Assembly: GCF_000403845.2 (NCBI RefSeq)
Contig: NZ_KE159568.1
Coordinates: forward strand, 372,001-436,000
DNA length: 64,000 nucleotides
Reading direction: 5' to 3'
From: Eubacterium sp. 14-2
GTDB taxonomy: Bacteria > Bacillota > Clostridia > Lachnospirales > Lachnospiraceae
The notes beneath the pieces are model-generated. The model was not told the DNA's origin and made no database searches. It saw only the letters and a program-made list of their open reading frames with translations. The position numbers were made by a program, and so were the translations under genes. Positions 25,901 to 34,883 of the stretch are shown here, in pieces; within the stretch, counting starts at the first letter, position 1, and every line of letters begins with the position of its first letter.

Positions 25901-27330
25901 CTGGCAGACAGCAGCAGGGGATAACTGCCCTCTCTCACCCTGACGGGACCCTCGCAGGGTTCCGGACGCCCAAGCACAACGTGCACGTTGGTTCCACTGA
26001 TGCCAAAGCTGTTTACTCCAATCAGGGCTTCTCTGTCCTTCGGATCTAACACCAGTTTCTCATCCGCAATAAACAGCGGCGTATTCACCAGGTCCATATG
26101 GATGCCTGGGGAGGAAAAGCGGCCCACAGGAGGCACTTCTCCCGTATTCAGGGCCTGAGCCGCTTTTATCATTGAAATAACACCGGACGCCCCTGTGGTA
26201 TGTCCGATATTGCATTTTACCGTTCCAAGGCCGCAAAACTGTTTACGGTCCGTATAGTTTGCCAGGGACTGGGATATGCTCTTAACCTCAATGGCATCGC
26301 CGATTGCAGTCCCTGTCCCGTGGGCCTCAAAATATCTGAAATTTTCCGGCTGAATGGAAAAACGTTTCCAGGTACTGTCCATAAGGTCCGACTGTGCGTT
26401 GACGTCCAGGGCTGTAAGGGAGGCAGAGGCGCCGTTACTGTTTGCTCCGTTTCCCCGTATCAGTGCATATACCCTGTCTTTTGAGGCTGCAGCCGTACCT
26501 GCTCTTTTGAGTACCACAACGCCTGCGCCTTCTCCCCAGACAGTACCGTCTGCCCTCTCGTCAAAGGGGGAAATCACATATTCCGGAGATTCCATAAAAG
26601 TAATGCGTTCTGTTACCAGCGGCATAAGATTCAATGCGGCGCCACAGACAATGGCACAGTCAATCTCTTTTTTCCGGAGAGCCTCACATGCCATGTGCAC
26701 GCCCAGAAGACCGGACGTACAGGCACTGTCAATCACCATTCCGGGACCATTCAGTCCCAGAAAATACGCAATACGTGCAGGAATCATACTGGCAGCCGCG
26801 CCGATAAATCCGGTTCCGTCCATTTCCTGCATAAAATCATTGTAACCTGGCTCTCCAAGCTGTGCATTGCCCACATACACTGCTGTTTTCATCCCTTCAT
26901 CCGGCACATATCCGGCGTCTTCCAGCGCCTCAAAAGCGCACATCATAAACAGGCGCTGTATGGGATGCATTTTCTTTGCTTCTGCTGCTGACAGGCCGAA
27001 AAAACTTTCATCAAAAAGACTGATATCGTCAAGGTATCCCTGAATCTGGTATGGATCGTCGGTTTCGCAGAACTCATCCGGCAGCCAGTGGGCAATTTCC
27101 TTTCTGCGTGTTTCCGGAAATTCCCGTACAGAGTCGGTTTTATTAAGCAGATTGCATCTGAACTGCCTGAGATTATCGGCCTGGGGACAGCGCAATGCCA
27201 TTCCCACCACCGCAACCGGCTCTCTGTTTTCCGCGCCATCTGACAATTCAGCAAGCAATTCCGAACCGGTCTTTACATCCAGTCTGTTCTCTTTTATTTC
27301 ATTAAGAATATGCAGCTTTAGTTTTTCCAT
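19957..27330 (-). CDS. Hybrid PKS-NRPS: KS-DH*-ACP-C-A(diamino acid-like)-PCP-E
   Basis: A 2457-residue hybrid. An N-terminal helical linker (1-30) precedes the KS (about 37-455, DSACTSG with Cys204, HGTGT, NIGH). A DH-like fold (about 615-850) lacks both catalytic motifs: WRFAGGSISALS replaces HxxxGxxxxP and HPDMLE replaces HPxxLD. There is no KR and no AT. Then ACP (FELGGDSLMA), C (THHIAADGYS), A, PCP (GLGGDSIRA) and an E-type domain. The A code reads D-I-W-E-L-T-A-D-D, of the DIWEL type that I associate from memory with diamino acids such as Dab. With the SbnA/SbnB genes in the cluster, Dap is the best guess. The E domain is divergent (SHLVVDSVSFR, EHDMR, SVGWLAAEYP, FNYMGSF) but keeps the second His and the Glu. 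The KS would extend a peptide with malonate, leaving a beta-keto group. Confidence 0.92.
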   Translation of the reverse strand: MEKLKLHILNEIKENRLDVKTGSELLAELSDGAENREPVAVVGMALRCPQADNLRQFRCNLLNKTDSVREFPETRRKEIAHWLPDEFCETDDPYQIQGYLDDISLFDESFFGLSAAEAKKMHPIQRLFMMCAFEALEDAGYVPDEGMKTAVYVGNAQLGEPGYNDFMQEMDGTGFIGAAASMIPARIAYFLGLNGPGMVIDSACTSGLLGVHMACEALRKKEIDCAIVCGAALNLMPLVTERITFMESPEYVISPFDERADGTVWGEGAGVVVLKRAGTAAASKDRVYALIRGNGANSNGASASLTALDVNAQSDLMDSTWKRFSIQPENFRYFEAHGTGTAIGDAIEVKSISQSLANYTDRKQFCGLGTVKCNIGHTTGASGVISMIKAAQALNTGEVPPVGRFSSPGIHMDLVNTPLFIADEKLVLDPKDREALIGVNSFGISGTNVHVVLGRPEPCEGPVRVREGSYPLLLSARNVHSLTELLLRYAHRMQKGDADLEDICFTAYKGRMHHNLRAGVYGSDKEQMVLRLKGLREAVLSGKELPEGCFYSERTEKNTGFSEPWARVCAEYAAGSLPDAGSLFPGGVKVSLPGYPFELNRRWADSPEKIPHHPVTGRVIYSGNEEDMYETVLDPRSWRFAGGSISALSLLEMICQTAEIYYPKEAVLIKNIRVEHTVSKEKTGRINTVAVKREDGIAMELSAVSLKDGRTVKLAEAEAVPALSAREKVQIPEQEKQCFTREAGRRWHYHLTEEGRECKIELKLDQRYSGDMELHHFHPDMLETLSDVLGMKENTGWCLKECETIILYGNLPEHVHAEVAQEAHTEGHTTWNIRICSEEEVIADIKGFVLGKVPGDDSDENDVWTEADDRGLTGRPDHSYTPCERAVGQVFRETLGLEEVHIDHSFFELGGDSLMAISLVNQLEKRFGYKADFLKAAEAPSIRSLAAAVTQNDREENVLEKAPEMEYYPLSFSQKQIYSACMLNPEILTYNFIIVLELNGIADRERIEKAFHQTVQDNPSLRTKYTVVDAQPVQSVCPGGCEFNCIEMEERVDRDSLEAMIHSFHRPFDLSEGRLLRITLVKDGEEHGYILAGTHHIAADGYSMALLFERFTAYYMGGEVTRPELEYTDYAYNLADLPESVIAPCRRYWQSQFADEIQALNLPGDYEAASNTGKGAVTMVTLDEAVSSEIKKHAARAGVTPGSFLLTAFFLALRKFSGQNDIVIGVPFAGRKRHELSGVIGMFVETLPIRLRTEGGMELEQLVRNVHKCCMDGITYSGADSDRLAREGDGVTCLAREPLYRVMYTFQNLKGDIEITDVISPKLQMDLGDLHAESTEFLRNTAHCDLMMETIERDGKYLCCFEYSTDLFRENTVQRFAEYVRNIIHRMAGPEKLSVSEASVVSETEKKRLLDTFCGNRVSLTWEDGVIPSFLRAVKKYPERTALIYGNRHISYAELNAMSDRIACQFADYGIQEGTAVVLRIKRSPELIAAVTALWKTGAVYVPAGVDYPLERIRNIFEMSEASCIAVCSDSPEEELAEVTGDRLIYLDLSYPARTVTVAEYSKERPAYIIFTSGSTGRPKGAVVAHGGMTNHISAKINDLGLSHRDVMAVTASPCFDISIWQFFCPLMVGGKAVIFDEEHIVDADMFVRKVTEQKVSILEVVPAYLLAVLDSMNGRPADFHKLRYLLVTGDVVSVGLVNRWLTLFPDIPVVNAYGPTEASDDITHYVIKDKLERNSVPVGKTIQNLAIYILDEDDQLCPVGVHGEIVVSGPGVGHGYINDPEQTRKAFGRNPFRPEYGRMYRTGDLGHFMEDGTLCIHGRKDHQIKLRGFRIELNEIAMVAESCDGVREAAATVCGSGDSGYICCYYTSETGEMDHRIMKWLEDRLPSCMLPSVLMRLEEMPHNNNGKIDRKALPVPQQAPAASEIRRAESPAELAVAASMSRLLGLNEINMNDTFFGLGGDSIRAIQLASTLRQFGYSTDVQSIYAAGTIGEIARTARPVSRVDQSDRTGEFALTPMQKKYISAFDLKHSGWNQNLTLIFTYKLDEEILKQAVGFVAESYSSLQLVFTGELQHYEEGSEVHWICGRSEMAAWEAAEWLNRQVSVQSGINFGGTLSYDGTHDRLILAASHLVVDSVSFRQLAGDIYRAYTSFAGGRKPEAIVETGSFKTYSQVMERLFAEGSHQDHYRYYRKYLAGCQSVFGGRERGTYAQAVTERLTADRELTDAVLGGACRAYGTSVEHLLLCALVMGVYKIYGIHNICVFCEHDMRLSGLPSLDLSQSVGWLAAEYPLVFHTEGCDMEKVIIQVKDQSLLVPWNGACYMYARDRLAAEGLSAPEDILFNYMGSFDGEEEKGAFDTDEEMSGLWNDTNEKMPFVLEVNAGMKSGHLILDITCDSKAAGAEAAGKLAGILKESLKEITDHCVEKKTVTETPGDYNNRYLSMDDLKYLENAVSRITD

Positions 27331-27357
27331 CGTTTATTCACCTTAATATACTTTTCT

Positions 27358-28605
27358 CTACGTTGCACTACCTTGTTTCTTCTTTTTTTCCAGTATTTTT
27401 ACCATGCATAGTATTGCGGCGCTGAAGCATGCCAGGGACGCCAGTACAGGCCATATTACACGAATCCCGTACTGTTCCATAATAAATCCCATGCATATGG
27501 GGCCGATTGCGTAACCTGCGCCCGTTACGATTTTTATCCATGCCGCAAAACGTCCGAACATGGACGCCGGAGCATACTCCGCAAAATATGCGCTGGAATT
27601 AGGGGTATTCAGAATATCAGCAAGGGACCAGAGCACAGTTGAAACAATGTTTACCCACAGAACCCTTCCAAAATACAGCATCCCGAAACCGGTGCCCAAC
27701 AGCCCACATGCCAGCAGTACCATATCCGTTTTTTTCCTGCCGGCAGTCAGCCGGCTCACAGTCCCTGTCAGGGTCACGATTGTAAGGGAATTTACGCCCA
27801 GGATGATTCCATAATATGTTGTGCCCTTTGCAGCGCCAAATACGCTGTTCAAATGCAGCGGCAGAGAATAATTGTTCTGAGAAAGCACAATGGAAAACAG
27901 CATACAGGAAACGCTGAACAACAGTAACACCGGATTTTTTATCAGCTGTCCCACAAGGCCGCCCTTTACGGGCGTTTCGCCATCACTGTCACTGTCTTTT
28001 AATCCGCAGGCTGGCTGCTCTGATTCTGCCGGTCTGTCATCCACACATTTCAGAAACAGGATAACGGAAAGCAGTTTAATCAGCCCTTCAAAGCAAAATA
28101 TCAGTGTAACATACCTGGAAAAAAAGGCAGCGCCAATCAGGCCTGAAAACAGGTTTCCCACATTCATTCCCACGAAAAACAAAGAAAGGGACTCATTCAG
28201 ATTATCTTCGCTGGCAGCAGCAAAGATGGTGGCGTTATATACGGGTATTGTGGCCGCTACGAACATGGCATTTAATATAAACAGCCAGGGCGACCAGTTT
28301 TTATCCAGCACAAAAGCATTGATCACAGTTACTGCGGCAGCCAGCAGCTGAAACAGAACGAACACCTGCTTCTTTCCCCATATATCAGCCAGTTTTCCGC
28401 CCAGCAGCGACCCTGGGAGAAAAGCCATTCCTGCAAGAGATACAAAAATCCCGCTGAGCTGTGAACGGATTCCCAGATTGGCGGTCAGAAATACTGACAT
28501 AAACGGCGTCATATAATTCCCGATATTAACCGTTAAAGTAATCAGAAAAATTCCCCGCACAGGTCCCGGCACCCTTCCAAATCCCAGCTTATTGGCCCAG
28601 TTCAT
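27358..28605 (-). CDS. MFS exporter
   Basis: A 415-residue, twelve-helix major facilitator protein. The ATG shares one base with the stop of the preceding NRPS gene (TAATG), so expression is coupled to the assembly line. Visible landmarks are the loop between helices 2 and 3 (GSLLGGKLADIWGKKQ, the family GxLaDrxGrk motif), a central cytoplasmic loop of about 25 charged residues around 195-225, and a basic C-terminus ending in KILEKKKKQGSAT. Export of the cluster product is the natural inference; the sequence does not distinguish it from uptake of a precursor. Confidence 0.9.
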   Translation of the reverse strand: MNWANKLGFGRVPGPVRGIFLITLTVNIGNYMTPFMSVFLTANLGIRSQLSGIFVSLAGMAFLPGSLLGGKLADIWGKKQVFVLFQLLAAAVTVINAFVLDKNWSPWLFILNAMFVAATIPVYNATIFAAASEDNLNESLSLFFVGMNVGNLFSGLIGAAFFSRYVTLIFCFEGLIKLLSVILFLKCVDDRPAESEQPACGLKDSDSDGETPVKGGLVGQLIKNPVLLLFSVSCMLFSIVLSQNNYSLPLHLNSVFGAAKGTTYYGIILGVNSLTIVTLTGTVSRLTAGRKKTDMVLLACGLLGTGFGMLYFGRVLWVNIVSTVLWSLADILNTPNSSAYFAEYAPASMFGRFAAWIKIVTGAGYAIGPICMGFIMEQYGIRVIWPVLASLACFSAAILCMVKILEKKKKQGSAT

Positions 28606-31600
28606 TATATTTCCACCCTGTAATCCTTTCCGAATATACTGCAGTCAATCCTGTCCGGATAAACCGGCAGGGAATAGGTAATTGCAATATGTTCTCCATC
28701 CCGGCGGACAACCGCCATATTTCTGTTCATGTTCAGTTCTGTCCCCACCTTTGCCTCAGGATTTTCTTCTGGCCCTGTCCCCTGATAGTTAATCACTATA
28801 AATTGCCTGAGCGCCAGCCTGCGGAGGAATTTCACCCATTTTTCTCCTTTTAACCTGGTTTCCTTTCCCATCAGCACCCCACCGATACTTATGCCTGACC
28901 GGGCCAGCAGCTTTCTGCTTTCTTCAAAGGCTTTCGCAAATCCCTGCGTACATGCTGTGTCTGCCACCATGGGTACAACATCCGTAAAAGCACCTATCGC
29001 TGAAAACCCAACGCTGCTTTCCTCTCCCCGGCCATGATACAGCATCCATACCGGCAGCTTTTCCATATGATAAAGTCTGCCAAACACTGAGGCAATATGG
29101 GACGCTGCCTGATCGATAACCTCCATTTCATTCAACGAGCCTTTCAGGAAACAGGTACAGGTAACCCTCAGGCTGCCTTTTTCCATTTTCCCCGCTGTTT
29201 TGGCCAGCTGAGCCGACAATTCGCAGAATTCATCCATATGGATCTGCTGTGGGTCAAAGGGGAGAAGCTCCGTCTGCTGTCTTCCGGGAGCTGCCATCCT
29301 GCCTTCCAGCGCCTGCACCATGGCCAGTGACAGGGCCTTTCCGCTGTACAGATCATAAAATGCATGATGGATATACAAAAGAACCCGGTGGCTTCCGGCT
29401 TCTGTCCGGACAATCAGCATTCTGAAGGGCGTATTGCCGGACGGTCTGACAGAACACAGTTCCTCCCTGTACAAGGCCAGCTGTGTATTTTTCTGCTGGC
29501 TGCCCAGCCCTGACAGATCTCTGTAGGGTATTTCCTGTTCTTCCAGAGCCATGCAGCGGAAAATATGCCCTCTGGCTGTGTATCCGCTGCTCAGGGCCGG
29601 CTGTTCTTCCATCACCTGATGCATGGCCCGGCAGATCTGCCGCCTGCTGTAACAGCCTTCTATCGGGATTTCATCAAAGCAATACTGCTCATCCATCCTG
29701 ATATAGTAATACTGGGCCGGGAGCAGTTCCTGGCTCTGGGCGCCGGGGGCTTTTTTCTGTACCGGCATCGGCGGAAATTCCAGACTGCCGGCTGCGGGGC
29801 CGGTCTGATTTCTCCATACAATCTGTGATATTCCTCCTCTTACCTCTCCACAGCCGCGCAGCACTTCCAGAATCTGTTCTTCTGTGTCCCCATCATATTC
29901 CAGGTCTGCCTGAATCACAAAACCTGAATCACCCGGAACCATCTGAACCTTCCCATCCATGATGTTTTTTAATCTTTCGTTTACATATCCGGAATCGGCA
30001 TCATCTTTTTTCCTGGCTTCTGACTTCTCCAGCATCTTCGATAAGGTGAGACTTTCAAATACGTCATTTATCGTAACGTGAAATCCCTGTTCCTGAGCCT
30101 CCCTGACCATCTGAATGGCCAGAATGGAATTTCCTCCCAGCGACCAGAAATTATCCCTCAGCGAAACAGTCCTGCAATGGAGAATATTCTGCCATAACGC
30201 TGCCAGCTTCTTTTCTTCTTCGGTTTCTGGCAGATCAGCTGTCTGTTCTACTGTTTTGCTGCTGCACAGCAACGCCAGCTTATCTCTGTCAAGTTTTCCG
30301 TTTACATTCTCCGGAAAATGATCAACTCTGATGACTGTCTCCGGAATCATATAGGCAGGCAGGCGCTCTGCAAGGTAATCCAGAAGATCTCTGCCCGCCT
30401 CCCTGTCACATATATAAGCGCCGAACAGAACACTCTGGCCTGATGGAGAAGTATATACGCCTGCTGCAAAATCAGAAACCATTCCTGAACTTACGGCACA
30501 GCGTTCAATTTCTTCCGGCTCAATCCGATAGCCTCTGATTTTCACCTGTTTGTCCAGACGGGAAATAAAATATATGTTTCCATCCGGCCGAAGTACCCCG
30601 CAGTCACCTGAGCGGTACATTCTCTCGCCGGTAAAGGGATCCCGGCAAAATACCCTTGCATTTTCTTCCGATAAATTCAGATACCCTCTGGATACCCCCG
30701 GACCGGATATGCATATCTCTCCTGGAATATCAAAGCCGCAAAGCCGGCCGGCCTCATCCATGACATATACGTTATATCCGTACAGCGGACGCCCCACCGG
30801 TACTCTCTCATAGGAAACGGAAGGGTCATATTCATGGTATGTGGCGGCAATGGTGGTTTCCGTGGGCCCATAGGAATTCAGGACTCTTGCGTGTTCCGCC
30901 AGCTTTTTTGCACAGTGCACCGTAAACACATCTCCGCCGATAACAATACATTCTGGCGTATCCGATGTTATGGCTTCCCCCAGCACTTTTGCATACTGAG
31001 GGCTTGTACTCATGTAATTCACATCCTGGCAGTTTATGATGGCGGTTATCCTGTCCAGATCAAACATTTCTTCCTTTGACACCATCACCAGTCTGCCTCC
31101 CGACAGAATGGTGCCAAAGATTTCTTCCACTGAAACATCAAAAGATATGGAGGCCATCTGAAGCATTGTAAAATCTTCCCTCTTTACGACATAATCCATA
31201 AATGCCCGGATATAAGTCATCAGATTTTCATTTGTAATCTCCACTCCTTTTGGATACCCTGTGCTGCCGGAAGTGTATATGACATATGCCGGACAGCTGC
31301 CTGTAACCTCCGGCAGATCCACCGTTTCTCCCTGAGGGTTCTCAGAAATACTCCGGACAGATATGACTCTGACGCCTTCCATCTGTACCGGAACGGAATC
31401 ATCCGACAAAGCGATAACTGCTCCGCAGTCATTCAGAATATACCTGATCCGCTCCATGGGAAGGCAGGCGTCAACAGGCACATAAGCGGCTCCCAGTTTC
31501 AGCACGGCAAGGGCTGCGGCCACCATCTCAATTGTATGAGATGCAATCACTCCCACATAACTGCCTGTCTTTACATTTTCAGAAACAAGGGCTGCGGCCA

Positions 31601-34600
31601 CACGGTCTGACATCAGATCCAGCTGACCGTAGGTTACAGAATTTTCACCCCTTATCACAGCAGTCTGATTTCTTTTTTTCAGGGCAGTGTTTTTAAACCA
31701 GCTGCAGACCGATGCAAAGGGAAGTTCTTCTTTCCCTTCACACTGGCTGTAGTCCAGTATGCAAAGCCTTTCTTCCTGGGACACGCAGGTAACAGCTCCA
31801 ACGGTATCCGTTATGTTTCTGCTGCAGAAATCATACAGCATATAAAGATAATGTTTCAGCATATATTCCGCATTTTCATCATCGTATAGACCCGTACAGT
31901 ATTCCAGCACAATTTCAGTCTCTTTTTCATCCGGAACAAGCTCAAACGTCATATCATATGCAGATACCCCCTGATCAAAGGAGAGCAGCTCAAACTCCCC
32001 CGTCTGCCTGGTTCTGCGCTGTTCCTGATAAACAAACATAAAATCAAATAAGGGATTGCGGCCTGCCTCACGAGGAATCTGAAGCATTTCCACAACCAGT
32101 TCAAAGGAAAGTGTCTGATGGCGCAGATCTCTATAAACGGAATCGTGCAGACGCCCTGTAAAATCAGAAATGGATTCCTCCGGATCTACGGTATTGCGCA
32201 GAGCAACCGTATTTACAAACATTCCCAGCATGTCCTGTTCCTGCAGAGAATTACGTCCGTTTGCCACAGTACCGACTGTTATGTTTCTGCTGCCGGAGTT
32301 TTTATAAAGCAGGAGATAAAAGACAGCTAACAGCACCACGAATTCCGTTGTATTACATAAGCCTGCTTTTTCTTTTATCATTGCCCGCAGTTTTTCATCA
32401 ATCACATCTTTCCGTTTGCGTCCTCTGTGTGAAAATACAGCGGGACGCTGACGGGCCGCAAAAATTTCAACCGGAGATGAGGGGCCGCCCAGCCGCCTGT
32501 TCCAGTATTCCCTGTCTGCCTCCATAGCTCCGTCTGCAATCTGTTTCTTCTGCCATACTGCAAAATCCCGGTACGAGATCCTTTCCTGGTGCCTGCCGGG
32601 AAACATTATATTTTCGTATATTTCAGACATTGCAAGATCCAGAGAACGCCCGTCAATAATGATATGATGTACATCAGTCACCAATATCCGGGTTCCATCC
32701 CCCATTGTTACAACCCCGGCCCGCAGCAGCGGGGCCTGCGCCAGATCAAAGGGCCTGCGAAACTCTTTCACCGCCTGTTCCACCCCGGTACCCTCACACT
32801 TTATACGTTCCAGGGTAAAAGGCACCTCGTCTGCAATTTTCTGCCTGACTTCCCCCTCTGCTGAAAAAAAGGATGTTCTGAAAATTTCATGTTCCTCTGT
32901 CAGCTGTTTAAAAGCCCCTTCGATCTGTTCTTCTGTTATTTTTCCTGTGCGGAACACACGGGTAATATTATAAAGCACCGATTCTGCGTCCATTTGCTGC
33001 CGCAGGAAAATTCTCCGCTGAGCCAGAGCAGCCGGATAATCATCCGCCTTCGGGGCAGGAGGAATTTCCCTGCCTGCGGCCCCGTTTTCCTGATCTGTTT
33101 CAATCATTGCAGCCAGTTCCCGCAATTCCATGGTCCTGTTGGAAAAAATATCTGCCGCCCCGATACAGCACCCTGTTTTCTCGTTGATACGATTCACAAA
33201 ACGCATAATATTGACAGAGCTTATTCCCAGGCGGAACAGATTATCTGTCATACTTACACTGTTTTTATGAAGCAGTTCACAGCATAATTCACAAAGCATC
33301 TTCTCCTCAGGAGTTTCCGGCGCCACGGTTTCACGTCCTTTTCCCCGTGCTCTTTCACTCAGCTCACGGTAATCGGTTTTTGCATTGTCATTTACAGGCA
33401 GCCCGTCTGTGAGTATTTCTATCACGCCGGGAACCATATATTCAGGCAGCCTCTGTGCCGCCTCGGCCATAATCTTATGTACGTCTGCCTCTGCCTGTCC
33501 GGATACCGGCTGTACAAACCCGTACAGCAGTTCTTCTTCCTCCACAAATACAACTGCTGAACGCCGGACCAGGGCAGATGCATCCAGTGCGCTCTCAATC
33601 TCCGACAGCTCAATACGGTGACCCCGTATCTTAATCTGCCGGTCCGTTCTTCCAACGACCTCTATCTCACCTGTGGATAAGACTCTTCCGCGGTCACCTG
33701 TTTTATAGACAATATCTCCTTCTTTCTGTGAAAAGGGATTGAGAATAAACCTGCCCTCGTTCTGTGCCTCATCCAGGTATCCAAGGGAGCGGTACGGCGT
33801 CCTTATCCATACCTCTCCATACCGGGAATTACTGCATATTTTTCCATTTTGATCAACGATTACCGCCCTGGCTCCCGGTATGCATGTTCCAACCGGTATC
33901 ACATCATATTCCAGATCCGCCGGTGTAATTCTGTGGTACAGTTTTGCCAGAGTGGTTTCCGTGGGGCCGTAAAGATTAATCAGTTCCATACGCCCGCCAA
34001 ACAGTTCCATCCAGTCCTTTATCAGAGAAGAATGAAGGAGTTCTCCTGCTAAAAATATGTGTTTTAAGGAGGGCAGCCTCCGGGTATCCAGTTTTGCGGC
34101 GGAAATGATACTGAACATGCCGGGCGTGCAATGAAGCAGACTGACACCTTCCTCTTCCATCCAGCGGACAGCCTCTTCGGGACACAGTATCTGCTTTCGG
34201 CCGGCAGGAATGCATATGGTACCTCCCACGCTCATGGGTACCAGCACATCCCGCAGAAAAGGATCATGGCAGGGAGGCGTAAACTGGGCCGCCCGCAGGT
34301 CTTCCCCAAATCCAAACTCACTGATTTCCCATTTTATAAAATGAGCCAGTCCCTTTTCCTGTCCTGCAATTCCTTTGGGCTGACCTGCAGTGCCTGAGGT
34401 AAAATAAACGTATGCCTCTGAAGAGCTGTCCGTATCTGCCCAGTAATCCCCGGCCTCCTTGTCTGTGAACGTTCCGTCCCCTGTTACCACCGGTATCTTT
34501 GGCATGATTTCCCTGCAGAGGGGCAGCCACTTCCCGTCACACACCCCGGCGGACACCTGCGCGGCATCCAGCATGGCCTTTATGCGTCTGCGGGGAAATT

Positions 34601-34871
34601 TTGGATCCACCGGCATATAGGAAAATCCAAATTTTATACAGGTAAGCAGACTCAGAATGTGAATCCGGGGCAGATCCGAGATACAGGCCACCCGGTCCCC
34701 GGCTTTCACATGCATTCGCTCCAGTTCCTTTCCCAGCCCATTGGCAAAGGCATTCCCTTCCCGGTAGGTAACTCCTCTGCCGCCTGCGGTAAAAAGTGTA
34801 TGTTCCCCCCTGTTTTTGAAACTGTCTTCTATCAGACCTCGTAACGTATACTCCAAAATTTTTCCTCCCAT
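28605..34871 (-). CDS. NRPS: A-PCP-C-A(Lys-like)-PCP-degenerate E-like domain
   Basis: A 2088-residue synthetase that begins directly with an A domain (1-505), so it must take its C domain from the end of the preceding protein. PCP1 (about 525-592) has the unusual LGISSVN in place of LGGDS, with Ser552 kept. C follows (about 612-1045, VHHIIIDG), then A2 (about 1070-1560) and PCP2 (LGGNSILA). A1 reads D-P-R-H-F-A-L-L-A, which I cannot assign. A2 reads D-V-E-S-V-G-S-I-A, similar to the Lys code DAESIGSVC as I remember it. The last ~430 residues look like an epimerization or condensation fold with broken motifs: IHHAFYDL for HHxxxDG, LYHGRGEE for EGHGRE, VINYQG for FNYLG. It also has an unfamiliar ~90-residue lead-in. 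The domain may be inactive or have a new role. Confidence 0.9.
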   Translation of the reverse strand: MGGKILEYTLRGLIEDSFKNRGEHTLFTAGGRGVTYREGNAFANGLGKELERMHVKAGDRVACISDLPRIHILSLLTCIKFGFSYMPVDPKFPRRRIKAMLDAAQVSAGVCDGKWLPLCREIMPKIPVVTGDGTFTDKEAGDYWADTDSSSEAYVYFTSGTAGQPKGIAGQEKGLAHFIKWEISEFGFGEDLRAAQFTPPCHDPFLRDVLVPMSVGGTICIPAGRKQILCPEEAVRWMEEEGVSLLHCTPGMFSIISAAKLDTRRLPSLKHIFLAGELLHSSLIKDWMELFGGRMELINLYGPTETTLAKLYHRITPADLEYDVIPVGTCIPGARAVIVDQNGKICSNSRYGEVWIRTPYRSLGYLDEAQNEGRFILNPFSQKEGDIVYKTGDRGRVLSTGEIEVVGRTDRQIKIRGHRIELSEIESALDASALVRRSAVVFVEEEELLYGFVQPVSGQAEADVHKIMAEAAQRLPEYMVPGVIEILTDGLPVNDNAKTDYRELSERARGKGRETVAPETPEEKMLCELCCELLHKNSVSMTDNLFRLGISSVNIMRFVNRINEKTGCCIGAADIFSNRTMELRELAAMIETDQENGAAGREIPPAPKADDYPAALAQRRIFLRQQMDAESVLYNITRVFRTGKITEEQIEGAFKQLTEEHEIFRTSFFSAEGEVRQKIADEVPFTLERIKCEGTGVEQAVKEFRRPFDLAQAPLLRAGVVTMGDGTRILVTDVHHIIIDGRSLDLAMSEIYENIMFPGRHQERISYRDFAVWQKKQIADGAMEADREYWNRRLGGPSSPVEIFAARQRPAVFSHRGRKRKDVIDEKLRAMIKEKAGLCNTTEFVVLLAVFYLLLYKNSGSRNITVGTVANGRNSLQEQDMLGMFVNTVALRNTVDPEESISDFTGRLHDSVYRDLRHQTLSFELVVEMLQIPREAGRNPLFDFMFVYQEQRRTRQTGEFELLSFDQGVSAYDMTFELVPDEKETEIVLEYCTGLYDDENAEYMLKHYLYMLYDFCSRNITDTVGAVTCVSQEERLCILDYSQCEGKEELPFASVCSWFKNTALKKRNQTAVIRGENSVTYGQLDLMSDRVAAALVSENVKTGSYVGVIASHTIEMVAAALAVLKLGAAYVPVDACLPMERIRYILNDCGAVIALSDDSVPVQMEGVRVISVRSISENPQGETVDLPEVTGSCPAYVIYTSGSTGYPKGVEITNENLMTYIRAFMDYVVKREDFTMLQMASISFDVSVEEIFGTILSGGRLVMVSKEEMFDLDRITAIINCQDVNYMSTSPQYAKVLGEAITSDTPECIVIGGDVFTVHCAKKLAEHARVLNSYGPTETTIAATYHEYDPSVSYERVPVGRPLYGYNVYVMDEAGRLCGFDIPGEICISGPGVSRGYLNLSEENARVFCRDPFTGERMYRSGDCGVLRPDGNIYFISRLDKQVKIRGYRIEPEEIERCAVSSGMVSDFAAGVYTSPSGQSVLFGAYICDREAGRDLLDYLAERLPAYMIPETVIRVDHFPENVNGKLDRDKLALLCSSKTVEQTADLPETEEEKKLAALWQNILHCRTVSLRDNFWSLGGNSILAIQMVREAQEQGFHVTINDVFESLTLSKMLEKSEARKKDDADSGYVNERLKNIMDGKVQMVPGDSGFVIQADLEYDGDTEEQILEVLRGCGEVRGGISQIVWRNQTGPAAGSLEFPPMPVQKKAPGAQSQELLPAQYYYIRMDEQYCFDEIPIEGCYSRRQICRAMHQVMEEQPALSSGYTARGHIFRCMALEEQEIPYRDLSGLGSQQKNTQLALYREELCSVRPSGNTPFRMLIVRTEAGSHRVLLYIHHAFYDLYSGKALSLAMVQALEGRMAAPGRQQTELLPFDPQQIHMDEFCELSAQLAKTAGKMEKGSLRVTCTCFLKGSLNEMEVIDQAASHIASVFGRLYHMEKLPVWMLYHGRGEESSVGFSAIGAFTDVVPMVADTACTQGFAKAFEESRKLLARSGISIGGVLMGKETRLKGEKWVKFLRRLALRQFIVINYQGTGPEENPEAKVGTELNMNRNMAVVRRDGEHIAITYSLPVYPDRIDCSIFGKDYRVEI

Positions 34872-34883
34872 AGCTGTTCCTTC

